A DNA stretch of 64,000 nt from Trematomus loennbergii (Eukaryota > Chordata > Actinopteri > Perciformes > Nototheniidae). Both the position numbers and the translations under genes were made by a program. Shown here one piece after another: positions 1 through 10,978 of the stretch; the stretch's first letter is position 1; each line of letters begins with the position of its first letter. The stretch is from assembly GCA_012861695.1 (NCBI GenBank), contig JAAOOA010000446.1, positions 160,001-224,000 of the forward strand, written 5' to 3'. Under the pieces are notes generated by a model that saw nothing but the letters and a program-made list of their open reading frames with translations, searched no databases and was not told the origin of the DNA.

Positions 1-555
1 ACATGTAAGAAGTAGAAAGTACAGGTATTTGTGTTCAACATGTAAGAAGTAGAAAGTACAGGTATTTGTGTTCAACATGTAAGAAGTAGAAAGTACAGGT
101 ATTTGTGTTCAACATGTAAGAAGTAGAAAGTACAGGTATTTGTGTTCAACATGTAAGAAGTAGAAAGTACAGGTATTTGTGTTCAACATGTAAGAAGTAG
201 AAAGTACAGGTATTTGTGTTCAACATGTAAGAAGTAGAAAGTACAGGTATTTGTGTTCAACATGTAAGAAGTAGAAAGTACAGGTATTTGTGTTCAACAT
301 GTAAGAAGTAGAAAGTACAGGTATTTGTGTTCAACATGTAAGAAGTAGAAAGTACAGGTATTTGTGTTCAACATGTAAGAAGTAGAAAGTACAGGTATTT
401 GTGTTCAACATGTAAGAAGTAGAAAGTACAGGTATTTGTGTTCAACATGTAAGAAGTAGAAAGTACAGGTATTTGTGTTCAACATGTAAGAAGTAGAAAG
501 TACAGGTATTTGTGTTCAACATGTAAGAAGTAGAAAGTACAGGTATTTGGTTCAA
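1..555. repeat. 37-bp minisatellite, 15 near-identical units
   Basis: Fifteen head-to-tail units of 37 bp (core AAGTAGAAAGTACAGGTATT) run from the window edge. Units starting at 1, 38, 75 and so on are essentially identical, and only the last (519-555) has decayed. The array continues left of the window. The unit resembles the AAGTACTTGTA-type motif of the hAT-like element next to it, so it looks like an internal expansion of that element. Near-identity implies recent amplification or homogenisation. Confidence 0.95.
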
Positions 556-662
556 AATGTAAAAAGTCGTCAGAAAAATAAGTAGTGGAGTAAAGTACTG
601 ATACCAGAAAATGTACTTAAGTACAGTAACGAAGTATTTGTACTCCACTACTTCCCACCTGC
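1..662. mobile_element. Right end of a non-autonomous hAT-like element
   Basis: After the minisatellite, 556-662 carries AGTAGTGGAGTAAAGTAC, TACTTAAGTACAGTAAC and the terminal CTACTTCCCACCT. The same terminal motif closes the complete element at 57104-57985, which has an 8-bp target duplication. The left end is outside the window. It has no coding capacity. Confidence 0.6.
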
Positions 663-1558
663 CGAGGACGCAGTATATAAATCGCTGACTGTGCACTTCT
701 TCTCTCTCTCTGTTCCCTCTCTCTTTCTGTGTCTCTGTCTGTCACCGTTAATCTCTTTCACAACATGCTTTCCCTCCAAAAGACACAAACAGCATGAAGC
801 TAGGCCAGGGCGGGGTTGTTTTACAGCCTCAGTCTTCTTATCCATGAACTCTCTGTGTTTTAAGTTTCGTTTCACATGAGCACATACTAATAACATGCAG
901 TAAACCTGTATGGGTTGTTATAAATAGAAAGGCGTCTATAGACATGCAATGCCTTAATGCCGGCGATGCTCTCTGGATTATTGTAATTCAAACTCCTAGA
1001 TATTTCAAGTATTTGAGGTGGGTGTTTTTTCAGAACCAGCAACGTTCCGAATCAAATTCGTGTTGTAAGGTTAATAGTAAATGCCATGTCTTTTAAATAA
1101 AATAAGCGCATTTACCCTTTACTTCACATCATCAAAGCTCTCTCTGTTTCCTGCTTTTCTTGTCTGTCTCCACACTATCGTTATCCAATAAATCAGGAAA
1201 GCCAAGACGTAGGGTTGATGTAATTGAAGATATCACTTGGGATTAATAATTTATTTTTTATGTTTTGTTTCTGGGAATCCCAGAAGTACTTTTAAGAAAA
1301 AACATAGGACATTAATGGTTTGGATTTGGATGTGTTGGCACATTAAAACAACAACATCCCAAATGCTTTTCTCACGCATGCTCACGGTATCATTGGCCTA
1401 CGTGACATCCTCATAACTCTCTTTATTGTTCATGGAGGACTTTGACTGTGTTGGATGGTGCTGACACACCAAAAGACAGGTAGCTGTTCCAGGAATGATG
1501 ACGATGATTTGACACATAAACGTATAAACATGTTTACATCAGGAGGAGAACTGGCTTA
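663..1558. other. No gene seen
   Basis: AT-rich sequence with a short CT-rich stretch near 697-745. The open frames are short, overlap on both strands and show no recognisable protein. It lies left of the visible tnfsf11 exons and may be intronic to that gene. Confidence 0.5.
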
Positions 1559-2240
1559 GGCTGCTTTTACACGGGAACGTTTGCGTTTATGCACAGTATG
1601 CGTTTTCAAAAAAGTCTTCCGTTCACATGCATTAGTTTCATTTAATGTGTCTGTTCAAACGAGACCGCTGGAAACGCTGTAGTACATATGCCGGGACTGT
1701 AAGTGGCGCTGTAACTTCCGCCACAAAATACACCAAAAGCAGCGAAGAAGACCCCGGAGCAGCCCCGCAGCAATGTTGCCATGGCTACCCTTCTGTTTAT
1801 GCCCCGCGGTGGATTTAGCAACATGTAGTTCATGTAATTCTCCATGTCCACTTGTTGCTGATGGTTGTGGTAGAGGAGCTGTAGATTTTGCACTAACATC
1901 TGTAGCATGGTCGAGCTGTAGATGTTGCACTAACATCTGTAGCATGGTCAGTAGCAGTAGCACTAGCAGTAGCTACTGACAGTAGCTACTGCTAGTGCTA
2001 CAGCAGTGAGCAGGAGAGGCGGGGAGAGGCGGGGCTATCGTTATTTTTTTCAGGAATATTCGTATAGAGGCGATTACACGGACTCGTTTGACCCCCCAGA
2101 GCGTTTCGTTTGCAATCTATCCACCTTGGACCCGTTATCGTTTGTGGGGTCCGTTTGTTACGGCCTCGTGTAAATAATAAGGCTATACGCAAGAGAAACT
2201 ATGCAGATACAAGCCGTTTCGTTCTCGTGTAAATGTGGCC
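1559..2240. mobile_element. Short inverted-repeat element, TTTACACG family, copy 1
   Basis: Ends are GGCTGCTTTTACACGGGAAC and the inverse of CGTTCTCGTGTAAATGTGGCC, giving an imperfect terminal inverted repeat around TTTACACGNGAACG. A second copy lies at 47037-47639, sharing the interior (CTGTAGTACATATGCCGGG, GCAGCGAAGAAGACCCC, TTGTTGCTGATGGTTGTGG). I could not identify a clear target duplication, so the superfamily is open. The small overlapping ORFs are shared repeat sequence, not genes. Confidence 0.7.
1957..2001. repeat. Perfect 21-bp inverted repeat with 3-nt loop
   Basis: GTAGCACTAGCAGTAGCTAC plus one base (1957-1977) is followed by GAC and then its exact reverse complement at 1981-2001. 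It lies in the middle of the element at 1559-2240. The second family copy keeps a shorter form (AGTAGCTACTGACCATGCTAC). If transcribed it would fold into a tight hairpin. Confidence 0.85.
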
Positions 2241-2261
2241 TTCGTGCAAAGCATAGGCTGA

Positions 2262-2400
2262 GTAAGATAAGATAAGATAAGATGGACCTTTATTAATCCC
2301 CGTGGGGAAATTCAGTTGTCCAAAGCAGCAACAGGGTAAGCGTGAAAAAACAGGACAGCAAAGATTCACACAGATTAATAAAATCAAAAATAAAATCAAG
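2262..2400 (-). mobile_element. 3' tail of a LINE, minus orientation
   Basis: Read on the minus strand, TTCCCCACGGGGATTAATAA leads into a short ATCTT-type tandem tail (AAGATAAGATAAGATAAGAT on plus), the usual end of a teleost non-LTR retrotransposon copy. No reverse transcriptase segment survives, so the family is not assigned. Confidence 0.55.
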
Positions 2401-3544
2401 AATTTCTTTTAAATAATAATGATAATAATAAAAGACTATGAAATAGGAGATGAGTAAAAATAAGAGTAAAATAACTGTCAGCATATATACATATTTGGTC
2501 ATCTAAGTTATGAAGTACGGAATGAGTAGTGAAAAGTGAAAATGGACATATTTGGTCAACTACTAATATATTGACATGGGTTGTGGAAACAGTGTATATT
2601 TATGTCCAGTGATTTTATTTAAGAGCCTACTGTAAGAGCTAGCTATTAAACAAAACAAGGCAAGGTAGCTGTTGACATAGGTAACATACTGTAGTCTCCA
2701 CATTGTAATGTAAAACATATTTCGAAGTTGGGCAACTTTTATGTCTCAAAGTAACGTCTAAAAGATGCAGCATGACGTGAGCAGTGTGTCGCACATACTA
2801 GTGAAGCTTCTCTCAAATGACGATCTCGTGAGCAAACCAGCCGATAGTGATTTCGGGTTTCAAAAGAGCGGCCATACTTGGATCAACGTGATATCAAATA
2901 TCCAGATTCTTTGTATTAGACCGGGTGAAAACAAAGAGGAAGCACGTACAAATATATTAAGTATTTTCTGAAGTTGTATTCTTTAGGCATGATATTTAAA
3001 AAATGTCTATGACGTCAACACGGTACAATACACTGGCTCATCTGCAGAGCATATTTCATGAGCTTGACTTGATGTTCTGTAATGTCCAACGTTTCCATCT
3101 GCTGCATCTGGCAGGTTGAAGGAAACTTTGTTTTAGTTTGGCTCAGATTCACCAGTCTGTGGTTTTACTTTCAATCATCTCCAAAGACCGCAGCTTCCTC
3201 TCACTATACTCTTAACAAAAGGAAAAGAAAAGTGAAGCCCTTAGAGGCAGAATGAGTAGGATTTGTCCTTTGCGGTTTGTAATGTCAAAATGTAAGACCT
3301 CAACAACGGCCACAGATTCATGCTCGTTTTGGAACAAGCTTTGTCCGTCTGTGTGTTTGTTTGTGCTGTCCATTTCTATATCTTCCTTTTTGGATTCAAG
3401 CTTACGATTCAGCATCTTTTCAGGTTGACATTATAAAACTGCCTCCAGAAAGCAAAATGAAATCCAGGGTCCACATATCCCAGGGTCCATAATCATTTTT
3501 AGTGATAATCGAGAGGGATTCATTTGGTATGCAATGTTTTTACA
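2401..3544. other. No gene seen
   Basis: AT-rich sequence. The plus-strand 68-codon frame at 2765-2971 has no recognisable domain and no splice context. Nothing here is supported as a gene. Confidence 0.5.
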
Positions 3545-4035
3545 TTACATGTCACTTAGGGACACAACGACATGCTGACTGCAGTGGGGTTTGAACCTGT
3601 GACCATACTTGCCAACCTTGAGACCTCAGAAATCGGGAGAAATTAAAAACCACCTCGCCGGGGCACCATCCTTGATGAGGACCAGGAAAGGAGTGAGCAG
3701 AGGGTAGAGTTGTCCATTCTTGTTCTGTGACTATCTTCCTCACCATGCTGAACACCCTCTCAGACTTTCAGTTGCGCGCGCTACTAAAGAGATGCGCTAC
3801 CATGGAAACCAAACAATGGTGTAGCTGTATTAAAGTCCTCAGTGGAAACAGTCGTGAGTAAATCTGATTTAGTCAGAAATCGGGAGAAATGCGGGAGAAA
3901 TATGACCCCGGGAGGAAACCGGGAGAGGGCAGTGAAATCGGGAGTCTCCCGCGAAAATCGGGAGGGTTGGCAAGTATGCCTGTGACCCCCTGATCCGAAC
4001 ACCAACGCACAACCCACTGCGCCACACGTTATTCA
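3545..4035 (-). mobile_element. tRNA-derived SINE interrupted by a hAT element
   Basis: Minus-strand reading gives the head TGTGGCGCAGTGGGTTGTGC, then GTTCGGATCAGG, a B-box-like GGTTCAAACCCCACTGC and GCATGTCGTTGTGTCCCT, ending at a TAATG-type tail. The copy is split at CCTGTGAC by the element at 3604-3978. Other copies lie at 13107-13319, 30290-30470 and 34050-34318. Confidence 0.85.
3604..3978. mobile_element. 375-bp hAT-type element with 8-bp target duplication
   Basis: Ends CATACTTGCCAACC and GGTTGGCAAGTATG form a terminal inverted repeat. The flanks are CCTGTGAC at 3596-3603 and 3979-3986, and removing the element restores the SINE reading GTTTGAACCTGTGACC. An 8-bp duplication is the hAT hallmark. 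The interior repeats AATCGGGAGAAAT motifs and codes for nothing. Confidence 0.88.
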
Positions 4036-4324
4036 TTTTCTATTCAACTGTACACTATTTCTAAGCCCTGTGCAAGGTGGTGAGCCTCAAACTCTAATTG
4101 TATACACTGACAAAACAGGCCCATTTATCAAACGCAGACTTTCTGCGATGACTTCATACGACTTTACGTTTATCCTTTTATCTCACAGTTATGTTTATGC
4201 CAATTGTTACATTTTATTTTTCATTTTGACAGCAGAGGTCGGCGGTTCAGCGAGGGAACGACTGAACAGAGAGAGACACAAAAAGGCTGAGGGGAAATAG
4301 GGTCAAGAGATGATGTTAAAAGGG

Positions 4325-4555
4325 TCACAATAAAAGGGTGTTAAGACTCCATTGGTTTGTGGACCTAGGGTTAGGGTTAGGAAACAGTAGCATAGTAAAG
4401 AGTGGTTGCTGGTGCTTGTGTGTTCCCATCGCCTGTCGTTATTAGAATGGTGGCTATCAAGTTGGTATATCAATAGAATAAGATGTCAGAATTGGTCGTT
4501 TTTCCTCCTTGTTATAGTAAGATGGAGAAGGAACGAGCCGAGAAAGACACGGCTA
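4325..4555. repeat. Dispersed direct repeat, copy 1 of 2
   Basis: Shared with 8857-9043: ATTGGTTTGTGGACCTAGGG, TTAGAATGGTRGCTATCAA, TTGGTATATCAATAGA and AGTAAGATGGAGAAGGAACG in the same order and orientation. Copy 1 has an additional stretch near 4475-4500. Each copy contains a short CTAGGGTTAGGGTTAG run. The class is unknown; it could be an old duplication or an interspersed repeat. Confidence 0.7.
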
Positions 4556-5031
4556 TACACAATAAAAAAACTCTAGGGACTTAATTAAACTTCATAAAAG
4601 TCTAATCGACAAAAACGTCCTTGATTGCGTTAGTGGAACCATCCAAAGCGACAACATGTTACTCTCAGGGTTGCAAAACAGGGTTGTTTCCACATGGACA
4701 ATGATGGCTTGTTTATCCCAATAGACCCACTGTTGGGTTTTTAACTTCAGCTCGGAGCTACAAAGTGAAAAGTACCCGTCTAACAATATTTGGTCTGTAA
4801 ATGTCCCATGTACAAATATGCTGTTGCTGGGGACATGGACAACGTTTCCCTAAGGGCTTAAAACAGCCTTATAAGGGATCATTAAAGCAGGGCTGCCTCT
4901 TTTAAACCTAGAAAATAGACAAAATGGAAGATTCTGGATGAAAAATAAGATGATATAACCGTTGAGGGAAGTGTATGAAGTACCACAGGAGCTTTTTACA
5001 TCTAAATAAGCATTTCCAAGTCTTGAAAAGT
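4556..5031. other. No gene seen
   Basis: Unremarkable AT-rich sequence between the dispersed repeat and the TTAA element. No motif or coding frame is supported. Confidence 0.5.
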
Positions 5032-5526
5032 TTAAAGTGGACCTATCATGCTATATTATAATAATATAGTGTAGGGAATACCTATATAAGGCATATTTAT
5101 ACTTTTTTTTTTTCAAAATACCAAACAGATTATGCATTTTAGCCATGCCTCATTTCGCTCAATTTGCCATTTTTTAGCTCTGTTTTTGCAAGGGCTGATT
5201 CTGTGAGAACAGCACCACCTACAGGCCTGGCATATGTACTACAGCGTCTCCAGCGCTTTCGAACGGCAATGGCCGTGGCTGTCTCCTCCTGATTGGTGGA
5301 GTTGGCCCAATAGCCGTAGCGCCACCGTCCTGACGTCAGGACAGTGTTCAAATCTGGATCAGTTTTTATCAGATCCGTTGCAGCCCCTTTTTTAGAGATT
5401 TGGGTATGGAGGAAAATAGAGAGGGTTGTGTTTTCTGACACTTGGTGAGTTCCCTGGAACACCGGGGACACATATTCATGTAGAAAAGACGTACAAAGTG
5501 CATTTTGCATGATAGGTCCCCTTTAA
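5032..5526 (-). mobile_element. TTAA-bounded element, GACCTATCATGC family, copy 1
   Basis: Bounded by TTAA at both ends, with inverted termini AAGTGGACCTATCATGC and GCATGATAGGTCCCCTT. The copy at 33005-33490 is the same sequence in opposite orientation. TTAA duplication suggests a piggyBac-like non-autonomous element. The 123-codon minus-strand ORF inside is repeat sequence. It contains the palindrome GTCCTGACGTCAGGAC at 5327-5342. Confidence 0.85.
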
Positions 5527-6430
5527 ATATGATTATGATGTTACGTAAAACTACATAAATGTCCTCCATGTTTGACTCTTTGACTCTCCGTCCCCTGAAA
5601 ACTCAACTATATCGTGTGTGAAGTATGAAATAAAAGTAAACCCTTTACACTCATCCACCACTACGTATGTAACAAGCACTTTAACAATTGGAAATGAGTG
5701 TTATTGTACTTTTTAAGCAGATGACTGTGTTGCAATTTGCTGATGTTTGCGCACACCGTAGAAATGTCATGTCGTGCCAGACAAATAGTTGTCTCCTCAT
5801 TACGGGTCATATGGTCTGCAAACAAACAAATACTAACTTCATTTAAACATTTTAGGATGCCAAAACCTACCCAGTTCATTGGCCGCTCAGAATATTGGGT
5901 TGCAGAAACACTTGAAATAACTAAAGGATAAGTTAAAAAAGAAAGTAGAAAGAAAGTGAGGTCATAGAAAACTATTTCTGCTAAAAAGTTAGCAATGTGT
6001 GATCTCACACTGCACTGTAACTTTCATTCATGTACCTTTGTTATTCATGTTTTATTATCTTTGCTTTTAAATGAGTGTTTTAAACGTGCCTCGCCTCGCC
6101 TTGCCTTGCTATCTAGATAAAATATTACACACACATACCGATGAACACGGTGTAATAATGAAAGCCTTTCAAACGTTTTGCAGTACTTGCAAGTGAGAGA
6201 AAGATGACAGTTTGATAGCCAATATGAGAACAGTTAATAAATCTCACTACTGACTTGCTGTTGGTACGTTCCATCTCTCCAATACTTGCTCCAAACATTA
6301 TAAGAGGAGGGAAAGTGTTGATGTGGTGAAGGATCGTCACATCAGGCTTTTAGTAGGAGTGAAGAATAGTGCGAGGTAAAGCTAAACAGGTGCTGGAGGA
6401 ATGCTGACTGTGAGCTTTATTTTAGAGGTT
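5527..6430. other. No gene seen
   Basis: The minus-strand frame at 5661-6008 (115 codons) and smaller frames have no recognisable domain. Sequence is AT-rich and non-repetitive as far as I can see, with a short CTCGCC/TTGCC run near 6088. Confidence 0.5.
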
Positions 6431-7490
6431 TTAAAGGTCCCCTATTATACTGTTTTTCATCAATATATTATAGGTCTCATATATATATAGAACATGTCTC
6501 TGATTGGCTGAAACACCAAACAGATCATTGCAGCATTACCCATAATCCCCTCTGTTTCAGCCCTGTTTCCAAAGTGCTGATTCTCTGTCTGTTACTTTAG
6601 ATGAAAATAAGGAGCCCCTCCCCACGCCCCTCTGAGAGAGATTTGGTTACAAAGAACACAATGGTGCTCTAGGAGGAGATTCAGGTGATAAGGTGTGGGG
6701 GGGGGTTACCTTGGTTGCTGATTGGCTAATGGTTACTCAAGCCAACACATCGTTATGACATCATAAAGTGGCCAAAATCTGATCAGCTCATTTTCAGACA
6801 GGTTTTTATAGAAATGGATCAGGAGAAAAGAGAGAGAATCTTTGTTCCTGAACTTTCAGAGTCTCTTTCCACAGAGGGGACACATGTTGATGAAGAAGAG
6901 ACATGAAGAAGAGAGGACACATGTTGATGTAGAAGAGACATGAAGAAGAGGGGACACATGTTGATGTAGAAGAGACATGGAGAAGAGAGGACACATGTTG
7001 ATGTAGAAGAGACATGAAGAAGAGGACACATGTTGATGTAGAAGAGACATGAAGAAGAGGGACACATGTTGATGTAGAAGAGACATGAAGAAGAGGGGAC
7101 ACATGTTGATGTAGAAGAGACATGAAGAAGAGGGGACACATGTTGATGTAGAAGAGACATGAAGAAGAGGGGACACATGTTGATGAAGAAGAGACATGAA
7201 GAAGAGGGACACATGTTGATGTAGAAGAGACATGAGGAAGAGGGGACACATGTTGATGTAGAAGAGACATGAGGAAGAGGGGACACATGTTGATGAAGAA
7301 GAGACATGAAGAAGAGGGGACACATGTTGATGTAGAAGAGACATGAAGAAGAGGGGACACATGTTGATGTGGAAGAGACATGAAGAAGAGGGGACACATG
7401 TTGATGTAGAAGAGACATGAAGAAGAGGGGACACATGTTGATGTAGAAGAGACATGAAGAAGTGGATTTTACATAATAGGTGACCTTTAA
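6431..7490. mobile_element. TTAA-bounded element carrying a minisatellite, copy 1
   Basis: Bounded by TTAA at 6431 and 7487, with inverted ends AGGTCCCCTATTATACTG and the inverse of TAATAGGTGACCT. The left 440 bp (TGTCTCTGATTGGCTGAAAC, CATTACCCATAATCCCCTCT) matches 15639-16807 and the start of 63906-64000. The right half is a 37-bp tandem array. It is piggyBac-like by target site and has no transposase. Confidence 0.88.
6874..7462. repeat. 37-bp minisatellite inside the TTAA element, about 16 units
   Basis: The unit begins GAGGGGACACATGTTGATGT and continues AGAAGAGACATGAAGAA. Some units lose G, lose T of GATGTAGAAG, or carry GGAGAA. As 37 is not a multiple of 3 and the minus-strand unit has no stop, all three minus frames stay open and give 197-205-codon ORFs. 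These are repeat artefacts. Confidence 0.95.
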
Positions 7491-8377
7491 AATACCCTAG
7501 GAATTAGCTGTGTGTGAATAAGCCTTTGAAAGTTGTTTATCTGATGGTCTGCTTTCTGGAAACCCCCCAAAGATCATATGAGTCCGGCGTTTAATACATG
7601 TGTCGTGACAGAACTGTAGCTTCTTGTGTTCTGTATTAAACAAACGGCTGATGTCAAAAAGCTAAGGGAAGTGCATTGAGGAGTTTGGGATGTGAAGATG
7701 GAGGGAGGGGAGGGGATTTCTTTGGGGGCAGGAACTGAGGGATGAATGAGGAGAGGGGGGGGTGGTCGACGCCAGACACACAGAGGCTTTTGTGTTTGTG
7801 TATCAGCTGGAAATCACTAACAACACTACATCCCTCCGCCCCTCTGTGGGTGTGTGTATACACAGCATGTCAATGACTGACATTTGCTATTGAATAGCTA
7901 ACTGTCGAGCAGAATAAGATAAGCAAATCGTGCCCGAGGCTGATTGTTTCTTTGGCGTGTGTTTGTCTGAATACCGTGTTGCTACGGTTGTCATTAAGTG
8001 TAGCATCTCTTCGTCATTACCCCAGAGTGTGATGACCTTTTGATTATTGTGGTTACACCTATAAGTTTGTCCTTAAATACTTAACACAACTTCTTTCTAG
8101 ATTGATGACATTTCCAACCGAGAACAACTTCTATAGAAATAACCAAAATATCTTGTTTTAAAGATCGTTCTAACTCGAGGTGATGTCCGAATGCACTCCA
8201 CAACTTCACCAAAGTGGTTCAATCCAACCATTTCTTATATCTATTTCTCTGTGCAACAAAAACATAGAATAAAGACCTTATACTTGAAGTCCTGTACTGT
8301 AGTTGTTGATACACGTCTAGTCGTTGAGCAATATAACTTTTGATGTAACGCATGCATTTTAGACACAAAGAAGGTAC
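7491..8377. other. No gene seen
   Basis: Holds purine-rich runs near 7690-7770 (GGGAGGGGAGGGG, GGAGAGGGGGGGGTGG) that could favour G-rich structures. No supported coding frame. Confidence 0.5.
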
Positions 8378-8766
8378 TTAAAGGTGGGGTAGGTCATTTT
8401 GTAGAAACCAGCTCGAGTGCGCTAGAATTTGAAAATACACAGCCGGAAAAAATCTGCCACTTCCTTATAGAGCCCCTCCTCCAACACACACGAACGCGCA
8501 CATGACCAATGAGGGCACGAGATAAGTGTGTGCACAGATGGAAGGCTGACAGGCAGGTAGGCCATCCAGTTATTTTAGCCGGGCCGGCTCAGATGATTGG
8601 TCGTGCTTTTTACAGTACTACAGCTTCCACAGATGACATTTATTAATGGATTTTTTGTCAAAGCACTTCAGATATTCATTGCTATCGGGATGTTAAGAGC
8701 ATTCCATGGAATATAACAAAAAGTGTATCTCAAGCCGGTTTCTCAAACGTACCTACCCACCTTTAA
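8378..8766 (-). mobile_element. TTAA element, GGGTAGGT family, copy A
   Basis: 389 bp bounded by TTAA at 8378 and 8763, with inverted ends AGGTGGGGTAGGT and ACCTACCCACCT. The interior includes AACCAGCTCGAGTGCGCTAG, GACCAATGAGGGCACGAGAT and AGAGCATTCCATGGAATATA. Same orientation as copy E (57554); copies B (11504), C (48779) and D (52238) are opposite. The recurring 60-70-codon frame (DKFVHRWKADRQVGHP) is shared repeat sequence. Confidence 0.9.
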
Positions 8767-8856
8767 GGTAGAAAATGTGAGACCAAAATTGCTTTTCTGT
8801 AACATAATATGTGTTGACTTTGGGAAATAGGAGAGTGAAGCATCTTTACACTTAAA

Positions 8857-9043
8857 GGGTGTCAAGACGCCATTGGTTTGTGGACCTAGGGTTAGGGTTA
8901 GAAAACAGTGGCATTGAACTGGCATATTAAACAGTGGGTGCTTGTATGTGTTGGCCTATTGATATTAGAATGGTAGCTATCAATTTGGTATATCAATAGA
9001 TATAAGATATAGTAAGATGGAGAAGGAACGAGCGGATAGAGAC
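8857..9043. repeat. Dispersed direct repeat, copy 2 of 2
   Basis: Partner of 4325-4555, same strand. The shared blocks keep their order, with small indels. The spacing of 4.5 kb includes two TTAA elements that are not part of the repeat. Confidence 0.7.
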
Positions 9044-10975
9044 ACTATTATCTTTATTCACTACACACTCAGTCATCAATAGCAGCAATAAAACACATTG
9101 CCAATTGTTGATTGATTCTAAAAGACTACTCTTATTGATCGTGACTCTTGCATGGGCTCACTGATTTATTCTCAGACGACTTCATCTTTTTTCACCGTTA
9201 AACTTGTGACTTTTTTAACATACTTAAAGTAACATTTCAGGATCACGCATTTTGACATCTATCAAAGCTTTGTGAACTAACAATGTATAATTCAGAGTAC
9301 AGGGTCACTTCGGTACAATCCATTTACTGGTTCTCGGAATAAAAGAATAATTTAACACCATTTGAGCTCTGATTTGGAGAACACGAAGGTCTTTCATATG
9401 ACAAACAAGAGACAGACGGTATGAACTTTCTCTTCCAATCATCTGCTCTTTTGATGATTGTGATACTGTGCCTCCCTTCATTACGAGTCAAATATCAATT
9501 TACCCCTGAGCAGCATGGTGCACTGCTTTCTTTGAAGCTTGCAGTGTGCGTCTACCCACAGGAGTCCAGTGATGTCAAAACAGCTGCTTCAATCAGCAAT
9601 GAAAAGCCAAATATTTGCTATGACATCATTGCTTCGACACGGAGCAGATTTACAGATATGGCAACCACAATGAAATCTGTGTGAGACTAAGAGAGGGGCG
9701 GTGGAGCTTTAGGAAGAAGTGACCTTTTGATTCAAATAACTTACTGAAGAAGGAATAATACAATTGTGAGTTTCAGTTCATTTTCAGATTACAGTTTTCC
9801 GTGTATGTTGATTTTTCCTTTTTAAAAGACACTTTATATATAAACCCCACTACATTTTCTGAGGTACTATTACTTCATTACAGCTTCAGTTACTTTTCAG
9901 ATTACAGATATCTGTCCCCAGGTATCTCCAGATGATTGTGTCTGAAGCTAAATACAGATCAGCTGGGAACAAATCTGAACACTTCCAATCATTCTTACCC
10001 ATTGGCCCATGTTGAAGTAATATGGTCAAATGTTCATGAACAGCTTTTAAAAACAATTTGAAGTCTGTTTTTTCCTAGACCAACAATGAACATGAACTCA
10101 CTGTTATGTCTTAGCACATTCAGCTGGGGAAGAGAGATCTTTTTATCAACTTCCACACAAAATAATGACAATGTTCGTGCTTTGAAGGCAGAAAAACTCT
10201 ACTAACTAAATCCTTAAATCCAAAAGCAGGTGTTGTTGGGGTTATATCTGCTTTTTAAGCTTCGTCTCTCCCTGGCCTCCTTAAAACGAAAGGTGAATCC
10301 TGTGTTTTTTTCTTCGGTTTTAACCTTTGACCCTAACCGGAGGAAGAAAAACATTCTCCTTCAAAACAGAATAACTGCTGTTCACTGTAGCATCAAGCCG
10401 TTTACACACTAGCACACACACAGTTGTCTGCACTACATGTGTTGAATATCATAAATCACGTTTTTTGGACAACAATCAAAGCGGATTGACGGCTAAGACC
10501 TCTCCCCCACTGCTCTGAGAGTTGATGGTAAAGATACCCACATCGCAGCTGGGAGCATTGGATCGAATCGTAATGTGAATTCCTGCCGTGGATGTGTTAA
10601 CCCTCAACCCTTTATCGCATTATCCGTCACTTCACTGGAAGCTGAGAGCTGATGTATTGGCGATCGTCTCAGCAGGTGCACATGTTGCAGTTCTGTCTCC
10701 TAAACTGAGGGCAGCCGGTACAACGAGAGTTACTTCGAGGGCTGAGAGCTTAAGACTTGAATGCCTGAGCTTAGTCTCACACATGCCATCCTAAATCCCA
10801 CGTCATCGTTCCTCTGCACTTCTGTTTACCAGCCTTGCTTTTAGCTTGTCTCATGTTAATTGAATGCCTGTGTATATGTGTGTGTGTAATGCCACTTTTT
10901 ACGCTGCTATGGACAGTCTTGCACTAATCAGGGTTCGTACGGTCATTTAAAAACCTGGAAAAGTCATGGGAATTC
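9044..10975. other. No supported gene
   Basis: The 87-codon plus-strand frame at 9421-9684 starts with a hydrophobic stretch (SSALLMIVILCLPSL) but has no cysteine pattern, homology or splice context that I recognise. Other frames are shorter. From about 10928 a fragment beginning CAGGGTTCGTACGGTCAT resembles the end of a common fish hAT repeat, also seen at 19144. Confidence 0.45.
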
Positions 10976-10978
10976 AGA

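Noticed and set aside
1..555. Possible CRISPR-like array with 37-bp period
   Set aside because: Units are directly contiguous with no variable spacers, and the genome is a vertebrate's.
5139..5510. 123-codon minus ORF that recurs on plus near 33.0-33.4 kb
   Set aside because: Lies wholly within a TTAA-bounded element present in two inverted copies, so it is repeat sequence.
6806..7455. Three overlapping minus-strand ORFs of about 200 codons with repeated His-Gln-His-Val-Ser motifs
   Set aside because: They are the 37-bp minisatellite read in its three minus frames. A 37-nt unit without stops keeps every frame open, so length carries no coding evidence.
9421..9684. 87-codon plus ORF with hydrophobic N-terminus
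   Set aside because: No supporting feature beyond being open.
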